From contig NC_081842.1 in NCBI RefSeq assembly GCF_963259705.1, positions 64,926,787-64,990,786 of the forward strand: a stretch of DNA of 64,000 nucleotides, read 5' to 3'. The first letter of the stretch is position 1. Every line of letters begins with the position of its first letter. The notes below the pieces were generated by a model that saw only the letters and a list, made by a program, of their open reading frames with translations, ran no database searches and had not been told where the DNA came from. Below, in pieces: positions 1 through 11,299 of this stretch. The translations under genes were made by a program, and so were the position numbers. The DNA comes from Myotis daubentonii. Lineage: Eukaryota; Chordata; Mammalia; Chiroptera; Vespertilionidae.

Positions 1-829
1 TTAGGAGGTTACAGAGCTGAATATTTGAGAGTTGTCGTGAAGGCCAAACACCAGAAGTGAAATTAAGTTCTCTGAGAAGAGGGTAAGCAGAAAGGATGGT
101 TTCTTCCGTGGTGAATGAAGAATTACTTACTTGTGCCATGTTCTGGATGGGTTGAGCAAAGACCCTCTTGTCTTGACCCCTCAAAGTATAGCTCCACACC
201 ATCCTAGAGGCTCAATTCAGCATCTGTCCAATGGAAGCTTTCTATGCATTGCCTAAGAGAACAGAAAGAATCAGAGTCTTCTGTACACTGAAGAGGAGGG
301 ATTACACAAAACTTCCAGCATCACTATCACTATATGTAGCTAAGGGAACACCATTACTTAGGTACTTCCAGAGCTCTCCTTGAGTGCGGGGATGGCCTGC
401 CCTCAGGACAGCTCCCCATTGCCATGGGCATTTCAGAGGTGCCTCTCTCTGAGTGGTGCTCCTCCATCTGCTCCTGCAGCTGCATTCTTCTCTGCACAAG
501 CCCTCTCTATGTAAAGCCAGGCACAGAGTTCAAATCTGCTTCTTGCAAATGAAAACACCTGGAACTGCTAGCTTCCTGGCACGTGGAAGTAATTCTAAGC
601 TACCTGGGGCCTTTTTGAACCCACTTCCCCAAGTCTTTGCTCTTCACCAGAGAATATCAGTGGTTCATCCTGGTGAATGATGGCCAAGCTCTGCCACCCA
701 AGTATTTACTGGGAGTGGGGGAAGGTGGAAGGCAGGAAATTACAGGGGGAGAGAAGCATGGGAGAAAACCTCCAACTCCCTCCCGCCACCCCCAGTGCTT
801 CACCCCTTCCTCCTCACTGCTGTACTGAA

Positions 830-1240
830 TGGTGTATAAATCCTGCTCTTGGTTAGAATTCTCCTTATTAACAGTGTTATATACATATAAATATATATAA
901 ATATATAAATATATTCCTTTTTTCAGCCCTGTAGACATAAACAGATCTTTCCTTGATAAAACACATGGCCATTTTTCTGTTGTTTGTTGTGTTTCTTTTG
1001 GTTGTTCAAGGTTTTTAATTTTTGTTTATTGGGTGGGTTTCCCCTCCCCTGGATACTAGCTCTGTGAAGGAACATAAAAAGCGCAGTGTGTGTAAAAAAA
1101 ATTAAAATTAAAAAAAGCTTTTTTCTTTACTTTTTCAATGTATTTAAATTCTGTTTCTCTCTTCTGTTACTTTACATGTATGAATGCTCTGCTCTTCTGT
1201 GATCTTAAAACAAAATGAAATAAACATGAAAAGGAGATGT
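830..1240 (+). other. Possible distal 3' UTR with poly(A) signal (candidate LSAMP 3' end)
   Basis: Non-coding, AU-rich plus-strand stretch with TATAAATA runs, T-rich tracts and an AATAAA near 1219, with no repeat family I recognise. It has the texture of a long brain-type 3' UTR. In mammals the gene downstream of GAP43, in convergent orientation, is LSAMP, whose 3' UTR is long. GAP43 here ends near 60135 on the minus strand, so a plus-strand 3' end at this position fits in order and direction. No LSAMP coding sequence is present, so the assignment rests on synteny only. It could also be plain intergenic sequence. Confidence 0.33.
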
Positions 1241-2130
1241 GTCTTCATTGGCCTGAGTCAGTGATCTGTGGTTGACTGCACTACTTCTTAGAAGTTTTCA
1301 TGAATAAGACCAGGAATGGAGCTGAGGATAACGGAAATCATGTGAGGAAAGGGTGGCTGGAATACTGCAGACTCACTCAAAAGCTCTCTATCAATGTCCC
1401 TTTTCTCTCACAGAAGGGAATGTGGTATTTACAACAATTGTCTTCATCTAAACAAAGAGATTATATGAAAGTTTTTCTTTTTCTCCCTTAAAAGATCATA
1501 AGAAATAAGCACAAATTACCATAGGGAGGCCACAAATAAAGAATAAAGTTCTTGAATTTTAGAATTTAAGACATACCAAAAAAACATTAGGGAGCATACT
1601 CTTTCTTTAAGTCTCCATTAGAAGTTATCTTTAAGGGTTACTTTACATAGGACCCTACCTGATAGTACTAGCTCCCAAATCCACCTGTTTTTTTCTACTT
1701 ATGAAAAAAAACAGTTTGTTTTCTATTCTTGCTGAGAGCTATTACCTTCTTCACAAAATGTTTCCAGACTCTGCATAGAATCCCTATAGCACTGTACAAG
1801 ACAGACAGATGACAAGAGAAGACAAGAAATAAGCAATCCGCAATCTAAAGAGGTCAGGTTGACCAATCGTGTATCAGAAGTGATTGAGAGGGTCTAAAGT
1901 TTGAATACCTGGAGCCAAACTAGGTCAGAAAGGGAGAGGGTGGGGAAGTGAGCATTCATGACCAGCCCTAGTAATCAACAGTGTCTCAGAAGCAAAACCC
2001 CTGGTCTCCTCAGATTTAAAAAGACAGCATTGAGAACCCCCAATCTCCCCAAATTTGAATTTTATATAGAACTCTGAAAATGTTCTTCTTCAATGAGTTT
2101 GTCAAACTCAAGGTTAAAGACTGAGTGCTC

Positions 2131-2272
2131 ACCTTGGCTGGGGTTCTCAGTGGTTAGAGTATCAGCCCAAGCACCAAAGTGCCTCAGGTTCAATTCCAGA
2201 TCAAGGGCATTGCCTGAGTAAGAGGTTCAATCCCAGCCTTGGGTAAGGATTTTTTTTTTTTTTTTTTTTTTA
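2131..2272 (+). repeat. Ves-type tRNA-derived SINE (diverged)
   Basis: Begins with a 'cttggctggggttctcag' tRNA-like head, followed by 'ggttagagt' and a B-box-like 'ggttcaattcc', and ends in a T-rich run of about 20. The order matches the chiropteran Ves SINE. It lacks the usual CT-rich middle, so it is a short or old variant. Confidence 0.75.
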
Positions 2273-2360
2273 CAAAAGAGAACCAATGCTCAAATAGGAC
2301 AGCCCTCACATCAAACACTACTAATTCAGGGTCCTCAAGCCACCCTCATTTATTATTTAA

Positions 2361-3333
2361 CTAGAGGCCTAGTGCACAAAAATTTGTGCACTCAGGGGGA
2401 GGGGAGGTCCCTCAGCCCGGCCTGTGCCCTCTCACAGTCTGGGATCCCTCGGGAGATAACAACCTGCTGGCTTAGGCCTGCTCCCGGGTGGCAGAGGGCA
2501 GGCCCAATCCCTAGGTGCAGCCCCTGGTCGGGCTCAGAGCAGGGCTGATTGGGGAGTTGGGGCACCACCCTCTGTCATGCACAGAGTAGGGCAGATCCGG
2601 AGGTTGCGATGCCACCCTCAGTCACGCTCAGGGTAGGGCTGATTGGGGGGTTGGGGCACCGCCCCCTGTCACACTCAAGGCAGGGTCGATGGGGAGGTTG
2701 CAGCACCACCCCCTGTCACGCACAGAGCAGGGCCAATCAGGGGGTTGGGGTGCTGCCCCCTGTCACGCACAGAGCAGGGCCCATCAGGGGGTTGGGGAGC
2801 TCCCCCCTGTCATGCACAGAGCAGGGCCCATCAGGGGGGTTGGGGCTCTGTACCCTGTCACGCACAGAGCAGGGTTGATCAGAGGGTTGGGGAGCTCCCC
2901 CCTGTTAGGCACAGAGCAGGAGCAGGGCCCATCAGGGGGTTGGGAAGCTCCCCCCTGTCACGCACAGAGCAGGAGCAGGGCCAATCAAGGGGTTGAGGAG
3001 CTCCCCCCTGTCACTCACAGAGTAGGGCCAATAGGGGAGTTGGGGCACCACCCCCTGTCACACACAAGCAGGGTAGATCAGGGGGTTGGGGCACCGCACC
3101 CTGTCACACTCAGGGCAGGGCCGATGGGGCGGTTATGGCTCTATCCCGTCACACACAGAGCAGGGCCCATGGGGAGGGAGGGGTGGGGGCGCCACACCCT
3201 GTCACACACAGAGCAGCAGGGTGATCAGGGGGTTTGGGCGCTGCCCCCTGTCATGCTGATCCCAGTGCCGGGAGGCCTCGCGGCTCCACTGATCCCGGTG
3301 CTGAGAGGCATATTACCTTTTTACTATATAGGA
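2361..3333 (-). mobile_element. HeliBat Helitron, non-autonomous, with expanded minisatellite
   Basis: Read on the minus strand it starts at TCCTATATAGTAAAAAGG (3333) and ends with the hairpin TGCACAAATTTTTGTGCA and CTAG (2361). These are HeliBat ends. The middle is filled with GC-rich tandem repeats (separate entry). There is no Rep/helicase coding sequence, so it is non-autonomous. It abuts a second HeliBat at 3334 with no spacer. Confidence 0.85.
2535..3252. repeat. Minisatellite of about 40-bp units inside a HeliBat
   Basis: About 17 tandem copies of a 37-45 bp unit containing 'gttggggcaccacccc', 'ctgtcac' and 'cacagagcagggcc'. Units differ by point changes and small indels. Some carry an extra 'aggagc' and the later ones drift toward 'acactcagggcaggg'. 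Long open frames (for example 2689-3336) are by-products of the repeat and not genes. Confidence 0.9.
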
Positions 3334-3976
3334 TAGAGGCCTGGTGCATGGGTGGGGGCCAGCTGGTTTGCCCTGAAGGGTGTCCTGGATCAGGGTGAGG
3401 GTCCCGCTTGGGTGCCTGGCCAGCCTGGATGAGGGGATGATAGCTGTTTGCGCTGGTCACACCCCCTTCAGGGTGGGGGTCCCCACTGGGGTGCCTGGCC
3501 AGCCTGGGTGAGGGGTTGAGGGCCATTTTCAGGCTGGCGGGTGACTGAAGCTCCCAACTGCTCCTTTTTTTCTTTTTTTTTTTAAATTCTGTGCCAGCTT
3601 TAGCTCTGAGGCTTGGCTCCAGCTCTTAGGCCTCGGCTGCTGAAAGCAGGTATCTGGTTTGTTTGGGTTCTATAATCAAAACACTGTTTCAACTCCAGCT
3701 CTGAGATCCCGGCTGGCTGAAAGCAGGTTTCTGGGGTTTTGTTTAGCTTCTATATTTGTAACAATGTTTCAAACTGCAAGCTCAGAGGCTGGCAGCGGCA
3801 GGCAGGGAACCTTGGCTTCCTCCGTCACTTAAGCAAGCAAGCCTCATGTTAGTTTCAAGCTGCCTGGCTGCCGGCCGCCATCTTGGCTGGCAGTTAATTT
3901 GCATATCACCCTGATTAGCCAATGGGAAGGGTAGCAGAGTGACACCAATTTGCATGTTTCTCTTTTATTAGTGTAG
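3334..3976 (-). mobile_element. Second HeliBat-like Helitron with different internal sequence
   Basis: Begins TAGAGGCCTGGTGCATGGG, a degraded HeliBat 3' end, directly after the previous element. It runs to 'tttgcatgtttctcttttattagtgtaga' near 3976, a HeliBat 5' end read in reverse. The interior differs from its neighbour: it holds three diverged copies of a roughly 100-bp block ('ctccagctctgag..ctgaaagcaggt..tctggtttg'), then a GC-rich tail with 'gccggccgccatcttggctgg'. This may be sequence captured by the Helitron. The source is not identified. Confidence 0.7.
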
Positions 3977-4512
3977 ATAATTTCTAGAATGACTTGCAAA
4001 ACTCAGGGAAAGTGTTGTACTTATGATTAAAATTTTACTATAGCAAAAGGATGCAGATCAGAACCAGCCAAAGGGAGAGACACATAGTGCTAAGTCTGAG
4101 AATCCCCAATGTGAAGTTTCCACTGCCTTCTCCCTGTGGAATTAGGACACATTACGCCCCCAACAAACTGATGTGTGACGGAACGCAGAATGTCTCCCAG
4201 GCTTTGGTGCCTGGAGTTTATATTGGAGTTTCAATACATAGGCAAGATTGATTGAATCACTGGTTTCACAGTTGAACTCAATCTTCAGTCTCCATCCCAT
4301 GCCAGGAGTTCAAGCTGGTATCACTATCACATGACTCAAAGCTCCGCTACTTTAACCAAGTGGCTGGTCTTTCTGATGTGGTCAATCTCATACTGAGTCA
4401 TCTCCTTAACATATAACTATCTATGGATCCACCATCAGTCACTTCATTAGAATCCGCTATGAGCTGTGGCCCAAGTGGAACCAACATGAACAACAAAGAA
4501 ACTCCTACTACA

Positions 4513-5245
4513 GATGCTCTTCCAGTTATGATGGGGTTACCACTGGATAAACCCATCCCATCATAAATTGAAAATATCGTGAGTCAAAAATGTCTTTTAA
4601 TACACCTAACCTACCGAACATCATAGCTTAGCCTAGCGGTCGGCAAACTGCAGCTTGCGAGCCACATGCAGCTCTTTGGCCCCTTGAGTGTGGCTCTTCC
4701 TAAGCCTTAGGAGTACCCTAATTAAGTTAATAACAATGTACCTAACTATATAGTTTAAGTTTAAAAAATTTGGCTCTCAAAAGAAATTTCAATCGTTGTA
4801 CTGTTGATATTTGGCTCTGTTGACTAATGAATTTGCCGACCACTGGCCTACACTATGCAAACATGTCAGAACACTTACATTGGCCTACAGTTGGATGATT
4901 ATCTTGAGTTTCATCTCAAGAGTAATTGCTTTTCTCTCCTCACCAAAAGCAGGAAAAAAAAAAGCAGGAGACACAGATGGGTGTTTTATAGACAGGATGG
5001 GATGCAAAAACACAAAACATAATATCTGAAAAACGTAACAGTGCACTGTAGAATACCGTTTGTTTTCCCTCATGACCGTGTGGCTAAGTGGGAGCTGTGG
5101 CTCACTGCCACTGCCCAGAATCACGAGAGAGTACTGTAATGCATGTTTCTAACCCAGGAAAAGATTCAAATTTGAAGTACGGTTTCTACTGAATGCATAT
5201 CACTTTCTCGAAATCTTAAATTGAACTATCCTAAGTGGGAAATGG
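4513..5245 (-). mobile_element. Old Tigger/pogo-type DNA transposon, interrupted
   Basis: The flanks 4513-4633 ('gatggggttaccactggataaacccatc', 'cctaacctaccgaacatcatagcttagcc') and 4846-5245 ('gaacacttacattggcctacagttggatgat', 'ccgtgtggctaagtgggagctg') read together as one old mammalian MER-type element on the minus strand. A bat hAT splits it at 4634-4845. I am confident that it is one split element and less sure of the subfamily. Confidence 0.65.
4634..4845 (+). mobile_element. Non-autonomous hAT (bat nhAT) nested in the Tigger-like element
   Basis: Ends are TAGCGGTCGGCAAACTG and AATTTGCCGACCACTG, imperfect inverted repeats. Inside are 'gcgagccacatgcagctctttggcccc' and 'aaatttggctctcaaaag', typical of an abundant vespertilionid non-autonomous hAT. 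There is no transposase coding sequence. The flanking 8-mers match poorly, so the target duplication is eroded. Confidence 0.8.
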
Positions 5246-6599
5246 CTGTACTGGAAATTTTCAAGGACCTAGAGGTTACCTCCCAGGGACAAAGGTTAGC
5301 CAAAGTCTTTATTATATATCCCTTGTTGTCAGTCTTATAAAAAATCACCTGGAGTCTCTAATAGCATTGTCCCCAGCTGGCTTGAGATTTTATTTTCTTT
5401 AAGCCACAGAAGCTTCATGGTTTGAAAGTTGACACCACATTGAGGCTTTGTCATCATTGGTGCCTCAGAAGAAATTCCTCCTAGTATACCCCCCTTTTTG
5501 CTATATCTATCTATTTAAAAGTATGTCCAAAAACAGCATATGAGAGCTGGGAAGAAGGTGAGTCTGTGATTCTAATTTCTAATGGAAAGAGCCAGGTTTT
5601 TTCATTCTCGTGATCTTCATAAACATGTTTCCCAGGTCTGGCCAACCTCTCCCAACTTAGCTCTTCCCCAGCCCAGACCAGCTACAGTGCCCTGAACAGA
5701 GTTAGCCAGGCCTGAAGAATTATGTAGCCCTTCCCAGTAAGAAATGAGTCAAGAGGTGGCATGAGTAATACCCAATAATACATATGGGCTGTCCCAAGAC
5801 ACAGAAATTCCTCTAGCCTACCCACTACCCCACCTTCACTCACCTGGCAGCCACATTCTAAGATCTGGAGACCCTGTCTCAGGGGGTGACTAGTGATACA
5901 ATATGGAAAGATACAGAACTTGCCCTCTGTATCTTTCATCCTTTGTTTTACAAACTCTGCCTGCTAGTGAAAAAAATTCCAAACCAAGTTTATTTTTTAA
6001 AAAATATGAAATATGGTGTATTTTGGAAATAAGACAATTGTATGAGAAGTTGGGAAAGTAAGGATCTGCAAAGGGAACTAGAAGATCAGCCCTGCTGAAA
6101 CACTGCTGTCTCAGATGGACAACTAGGAATTTACAGGAGAATATGGGGCTCGAGGCGCATCCAGCTGGAGCAGGGTAGCATGGGCGAGCTGGTGGAGAAG
6201 GTAACGGAAGGCTCTTGCCTCTGCTCTGTTGGTCAACTTGAGGTTGCTGTAGGTTGGTCAGCAAAGCAGACATTGGTAAAAAGAGCTGGACACAGATCAA
6301 GGTAAGAGAAAAGCAAGACACAATTAATTATCTGTCTGTCTCTCATGGCATCTAACCATTATGATCCTCAGACAGTATGACTGCTGCTTCACTTTCAATT
6401 TCCGAACCTTGTGTAAATTCCATTTTTGGCCAATGTTAACCAGGAACCATACAAGGAAGGACTCTGGGAGACATGGTTCCAGCTTAGCCCATTGATCACA
6501 GAACGAAACTACCACAGGCTTTAACCTCCTCTTACATATTGTGTACTTTAATTACAGATTTCTTTTTTATCTGTATGGGCATGCACACATACACACACA
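5246..6599. other. Non-coding stretch, no gene seen
   Basis: No long ORF with family resemblance, no RNA gene and no clear young transposon. The open frames at 5890-6515 on the minus strand show no recognisable domains. A short CA-rich patch lies near 6585. Confidence 0.6.
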
Positions 6600-6688
6600 T
6601 AGAATGATCCTGAACTCTATGAGCATAGGGAATTTTATCTGTCTTATACACCTCAATGTCTAGATCAATGCTCAACATATAGTAAGTA

Positions 6689-7190
6689 CAGGATGGGGCA
6701 AAAGTAGGTTTACAGTTGTTTCATGTGAAAAATCCTATATAATAAAAGGCTAAAATGCAAATCGAACAGCAGAACGACTGATCGCTATGACGCGCACTGA
6801 CCATCAGGGGGCAGATGCTCAATGCAGGAACTGCACCCTGGTGGTCAGTGCGCTCCCACAGGGGGTGTGCCGCTCAGCTAGAAGCTGGGCTCACAGCTGG
6901 CAAGTGCAGCAGCAGTGGCGGGAACCTCTTCTGCCTCCACGGCAGCGCTAAGGATGTCTGACTGACAGCTTAGGTCCACTCACCACAGAGAATGGGCCTA
7001 AGCCATCAGTCGGACATCCCCCAAGGGTTCCCGGTCTGTGAGAGGCCACAGGCCAGGCTGAGGGACTTCCCTCCCCGTTCCCCCCCCCCACCCGCCCCCG
7101 AGTGCATGAATTTCGTGTACCGGGCCTCTAGCAGTACAATGATAAATAATCATACAAGAATAAACTGTGTTTTGTGTACTTACAACTGTA
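6689..7190 (+). mobile_element. Mariner MITE with deleted 3' terminal repeat, containing a HeliBat
   Basis: The 5' end CAGGATGGGGCAAAAGTAGG follows a TA. The body resumes after the HeliBat as 'aataatcatacaagaataaactgtgttttgtgtac' and stops at 'caactgta', where the L2 resumes. The intact sister copy at 21204-21328 shows that the terminal repeat should follow. Its loss is explained by deletion between two CTGTA direct repeats, one after 'caa' and one at the element/TA end. Confidence 0.8.
6733..7131 (+). mobile_element. HeliBat Helitron, non-autonomous
   Basis: Starts TCCTATATAATAAAAGGC after an A and ends with 'gcatgaatttcgtgtaccgggcctctag'. It contains the common HeliBat body 'tgaccatcagggggcag' and 'atcagtcggacatcccccaagggt'. 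It is inserted within the mariner MITE. Confidence 0.9.
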
Positions 7191-7991
7191 TTCAACAAAT
7201 AATCATTGGTTGAATTTTTATTGCTACCCAGGTATGTGCCCCAATTTGCGGTTGTTTTAATTTGCTAAATGTAAATGTCTTATTCCTCTAAAAGTGATTG
7301 AATGATAGGCTTCAATATGTGATGCTTTGCACAGGTAAGGAGATTCTTGGAAACAGATGTGCCTGCAGGATCTTAGGGAATTTCTAATGCTAAAATATAA
7401 GGCCACTAGACAGTCTAATAGTAGACATATTTTGGAGTAGGACTTATGTCTGTTAAAAGTCAGCCAGCCATGAAGAAAATATGACTATAGAAACATATAA
7501 GATGAGGAAGTGTGACCCACTTAGACTATAGAAATTGTGGTTTTTACAAGACATTTAACCAAATGAATTCCCACAACCTTAATACCTGATGCTGAAAACA
7601 TGCATCTCCACAGATTAATTCTGCTTTCCCATTGGTAAATCTGACAAACGAGTTCATTTACATTAGCCCTTCCATCTTTTATACTCTGAACTACCTGTAA
7701 ACTTCCCAGAGCTTATAGACAGAAATAAGACCACTGTTGATATCAGCCTGGACTTCTCAAAGGAGAGTGTCACACTAGCTGGACAGCATCTTATGAACTG
7801 GCAAACACTCAGGTCTCCAGGGAAGATGCAGTGACTTGCTCAGTTTCTTGGAATTGACCACTTGTTCACTTCTGGAACCTAGGTTTTGTCAGCCATAAAT
7901 TAATGATCCTGACCCAAATCAGGCTTCTTGTTATTCTGGAAGGACCCCAATAACCCAATTCTCCTCACATCCTAAAGAAATATTGAGAAGG

Positions 7992-8767
7992 CACCTGTCA
8001 GAATGGCTACCATCAACAAATCAACAAATGACAAGTGCTGGAGAGGATGTGGAGAAAAGGGAACCCAGTACACTGCTGGTGGGAATGCAGACTGGTGCAG
8101 CCACTGTGGAGAACAGTCTGAAGTTTCCTCAAAAAACTAAATATGGAACTGCCATTTGACCAAGTGATCCCACTTCTAGGAATATAGCCTAAGAAACCCA
8201 AAGCACCAATCAGAAAGAAGGTATGCACCCCTATATTCATAGCAGCACCATTTACAATAGCTAAAGACCTGGAAACAACCCAAGTGCCCATCAGTAGATG
8301 AGTGAGTAAAAAAGTTCTGGTACATTTATTAGTATACCATAGAGTACTAGGCAGCAGAAAAAAAAAAAAAAAGGAAGAAGAAGAAGACTCTCTTACCCTT
8401 TGAGACAGCATGGAGGAACCTGGAGAGTATTATGCTAAGTGAAATAAGTCAATCACAGAAAGGTAAGTATCACATGATCACACTCATATGTGGGATCTAA
8501 GTAACAAATAAACTGATGAACAGAGTGGATCCAGAGAGATGGAAGCATGGAACAGAGTGTGGAATATCAGAGGGAAGGTAGGTGGGAGGTAATCAACCAA
8601 AGACCTTGCTTGTATGCATAACCCATGGACACAGACAATAGGGTACTGAAGGCCTGGAGCCAGGGGGTGGGTGGGGGTTGGGGGTAGGCTAGAGAGGGTC
8701 AATGGGGGTAAAGGGGGAACATATGTAATACTTTCAACAATAAAAACTTATTTTAAAAAAAAGGGAA
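7992..8767 (+). mobile_element. 5'-truncated L1 (end of ORF2 plus 3' UTR), with target duplication
   Basis: About 776 bp of L1 3' end. The ORF2 C-terminal region is recognisable from 'gaatggctaccatcaacaaatc' through 'ccaagtgcccatcagtagatga', with frame breaks and an A-rich insertion near 8360. The 3' UTR ends 'caacaataaaaactta' plus an A tail. Target duplication AAATATTGAGAAGG at 7978-7991 and 8768-8781 is exact, so insertion boundaries are secure. It is not coding-competent. Confidence 0.92.
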
Positions 8768-9039
8768 AAATATTGAGAAGGAACAAGAGATGGAAACACA
8801 GGAGAGTGAGTTACTTTCTGAGTATAGTTAGTGTTAACACAGGCCTGCAGTCCACTATGAACAGAAGTCATATTGGCTTTTCCAGTGAGTCCCTCTTTCT
8901 GACTCTTGCCTATATACACCAGACTATAACTGGAAAAAACTGAACTTTATTTTTCCTCTTTAAAGCACCTTAATTAGGCAATAGGCTCCTCACCTTCCCA
9001 AAGTCCTTTTGAAAATAAGAACTAATACAGCAGAGATTA

Positions 9040-9330
9040 AAACAAAAAAATCCTGGTGGATACAGTCACTGTGTTCATTAACATGTTAAGTGGTTATTTT
9101 TAATGGTACATTTAACTAAAGCAAATGTATCCATGGGAGAAGAATGTGGCCATTAAAGCTGGCGTCTGTTGAACAAACTGAGGCTCCACATTCAGCGAAG
9201 CAGGATCATAACACCAAGAACATGACGTGCTAACAGCAGACTCATTAGCATTAATTGCTGCATTTAGTCCCACTTAAAACTGCCTGTATATATCACACTT
9301 GCAAAATACATTAGCCTTTTTGAAATAAAT
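9040..9330. promoter_or_regulatory. Candidate conserved non-coding element
   Basis: Complex, non-repetitive AT-rich sequence with homeobox-type cores ('cattagcattaattgctgcattta') and no ORF or repeat signature. It looks like the unique, constrained sequence common around GAP43/LSAMP, but conservation cannot be measured here. Confidence 0.3.
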
Positions 9331-10006
9331 ACACCCTAAAATATGATCACATAAATAACAATGGAACTAAGTCAAGACCCACATGTGTGACGTGATGAGA
9401 AAGAAGGAGAGCTAATGATATCAGTCGCTAGGCAATTTGACCATAGAAAACTACTATTAGATGACAGGGTGCAAAATTCAGTCTAAAAGGGGGGCTCATG
9501 CAGAAGGGTGTGGCAGCTGCCAATGAAAGGTTACTTTTCAAGACAACAATTTGCTCAGCCTGAGTAGTGGGCAAACCTGAGAGGTGTGAATACACAGATG
9601 CCAATTACTGTGCGGTGCTATGGGCTCATTCATTTGGTTTGTTCATTCACAAATCTTCCTGAGGAGAGGTAGTGTAGACCAGGCACCAGGCTTAATCATT
9701 CACTTGCTCTCTGAGGGCAAGCTCCCATCCTCAGTCCGCAGGAGTTTAAGTCTGGCTGCAAAAACTGACATTTTGCAAAGATTTATTTATAAATCAATCC
9801 TTTTATGATGCAAGTTAGGTATTTTAATGGCCCTTTCAAGGTCCTGCCATTGGACCAAACTACTATGCAAGCCTACAGCTGGGCCCAGGTGGGACTGAGG
9901 TCATTGAAAGATGGGGCTGTGACTAGGCTTTATGAATGAAAGAGGCATCTTTTCAGAACCCTTTACCATGTAGTATGTCCCAATTCCTCCTTTGCCTTTT
10001 AAATTT

Positions 10007-10746
10007 CAGCAAAACCTTGATATAACAGACTCATTCAGGCAAGGGGGTATCTGTTAAAACTGAAAGTCCACTATATAATAAAGTAGGTTTTCCAAATGCA
10101 TATGTTGAAAAATTGACAAATTAGTTAGTTTACTTATTTTTACTTAAGTAGACACATTTGTGCAATTAAAATTAAGTATGTATGAAAAATTTAATTTCAC
10201 AGAAAAGTTTTCTGTGTGTATCACTGTAATTTAAAATTAATACTGAATAGGTCTAGTAAATGTCTTCATTCACCAGGCACCGCCAAGAAACAAACGCACA
10301 CAGCTGGGTGTGGCTTATTGCATGTGGGAGCATCAGCTGGCAAGCGTTAAAACTGCTGCAGAAAGGCATGCCGCAGGTCAACAGACCAATTACCAGGCAA
10401 CGCAGCGTGTGTGAGCACGTGCTAATCATTCGCCGAACATTGTTTACAAGCAGTGACTCTTGGATTTAAACGTGTAGACTATAGTTGTAGATATGTAATA
10501 TTTATTTATGTCTGCAAAATTACTAGCGTTTTTTCCAACATATGGCCTATTTGCTAAAATTTGTCAAAGATAGCAAATTACTAATGAGAAAATATAATCT
10601 GTTAATTTAATTATAAGCAAATCTTGGTTGAAAGCATTTTAAAATTAACATGTTATTAATTTTCACATATGACATGTGGACAGGAAATTTAATCCATTAT
10701 ATCTGAAGTCCGTTAAATTGAGGTCCGAGACATGGAGGGTTTTCTG
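10007..10746. mobile_element. pogo/Tigger-like DNA transposon, 740 bp, non-autonomous
   Basis: Left end CAGCAAAACCTTGATATAAC and right end ...GAGGGTTTTCTG followed by TA form imperfect inverted repeats (CAG-AAAACC-T-GATATAAC-GA type). The interior contains 'ctgctgcagaaaggcatgccg' and 'cattcgccgaacattgttta'. No transposase ORF is intact. The left TA of the target is mutated. Confidence 0.7.
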
Positions 10747-10867
10747 TACTATATATGGAAACAGCACATATCATTTCACAGAACCATATTACATAGTTAC
10801 CCTAGGGCACCAGATAGCAATAGTAAATGCAGTACTAATCAGTGGCAAAACACTATCAGTCTATGTT

Positions 10868-10985
10868 TCGTGGGTATAGAAACTGAGCCCCAGAAAATTA
10901 ACTGCTTGGCTCAAGGAAATACAGCTAGTTGGACAGTGGGGCCCCAGCACCGGACCCCTAGGCCTTCTGGGTCTAACAATAGTAT
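10868..10985 (-). repeat. MIR fragment (antisense)
   Basis: 'gaaactgagccccagaaaattaactgcttggctcaagg' followed by 'acagctagttgg' is the reverse complement of the MIR core and downstream part. Confidence 0.65.
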
Positions 10986-10999
10986 GGCTTCCACTACAG

Positions 11000-11211
11000 C
11001 AGTGGTTCTCAACCTCTGGCCCTTTAAAACAGTTCCTCATGTTGTGACCCCCAACCATAAAATTGTTTTTGTTGATACTTCATAACTGTAATGTTGCTAC
11101 TGTTATGAATCATAATGTAAATATCTGATATGCAGGATGGTCTTAGGCGACCCCTGTGGAAGGGTTGTTTGACTGCCAAAGGGGTCGCGACCCACAGGTT
11201 GAGAACTGCTG
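11000..11211 (+). mobile_element. Non-autonomous hAT with 8-bp target duplication
   Basis: Ends CAGTGGTTCTCAACCTC and GGTTGAGAACTGCTG. The interior 'gttgtgacccccaaccataaaattg' and 'ggggtcgcgacccacagg' matches the element at 16402-16614 in opposite orientation. Flanks CACTACAG (10992-10999) and CCCTACAG (11212-11219) agree at 7 of 8 positions. Confidence 0.88.
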
Positions 11212-11299
11212 CCCTACAGACTCTCTCCCTATGGAATCTGGAAGAGGACTCCCAGTTGCCCGTTTCAGTAGCCCACGTGAATATGCTTGAAGAGGGTTA

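Larger units (their letters stand above)
6600..7230 (+). repeat. L2 3'-end fragment carrying nested insertions
   Basis: The left part (6607-6688) contains 'ctatgagcatagggaattt' and 'gctcaacatatagtaagta', and the right part (7191-7220) 'ttcaacaaataatcattggttgaa'. Joined, they read as an L2 3' end ('..agtaagtattcaacaaat..'). A mariner MITE occupies 6689-7190. Confidence 0.7.

Noticed and set aside
2535..3252. Regularly spaced direct repeats resembling a CRISPR array
   Set aside because: Units are contiguous and diverged, with no unique spacers, in a eukaryotic Helitron.
2549..3336. Overlapping long ORFs in all three plus frames (up to 215 codons) that look like a repeat protein
   Set aside because: They arise because the minisatellite unit contains no stop codons; all frames are open over the same DNA and it lies inside a Helitron.
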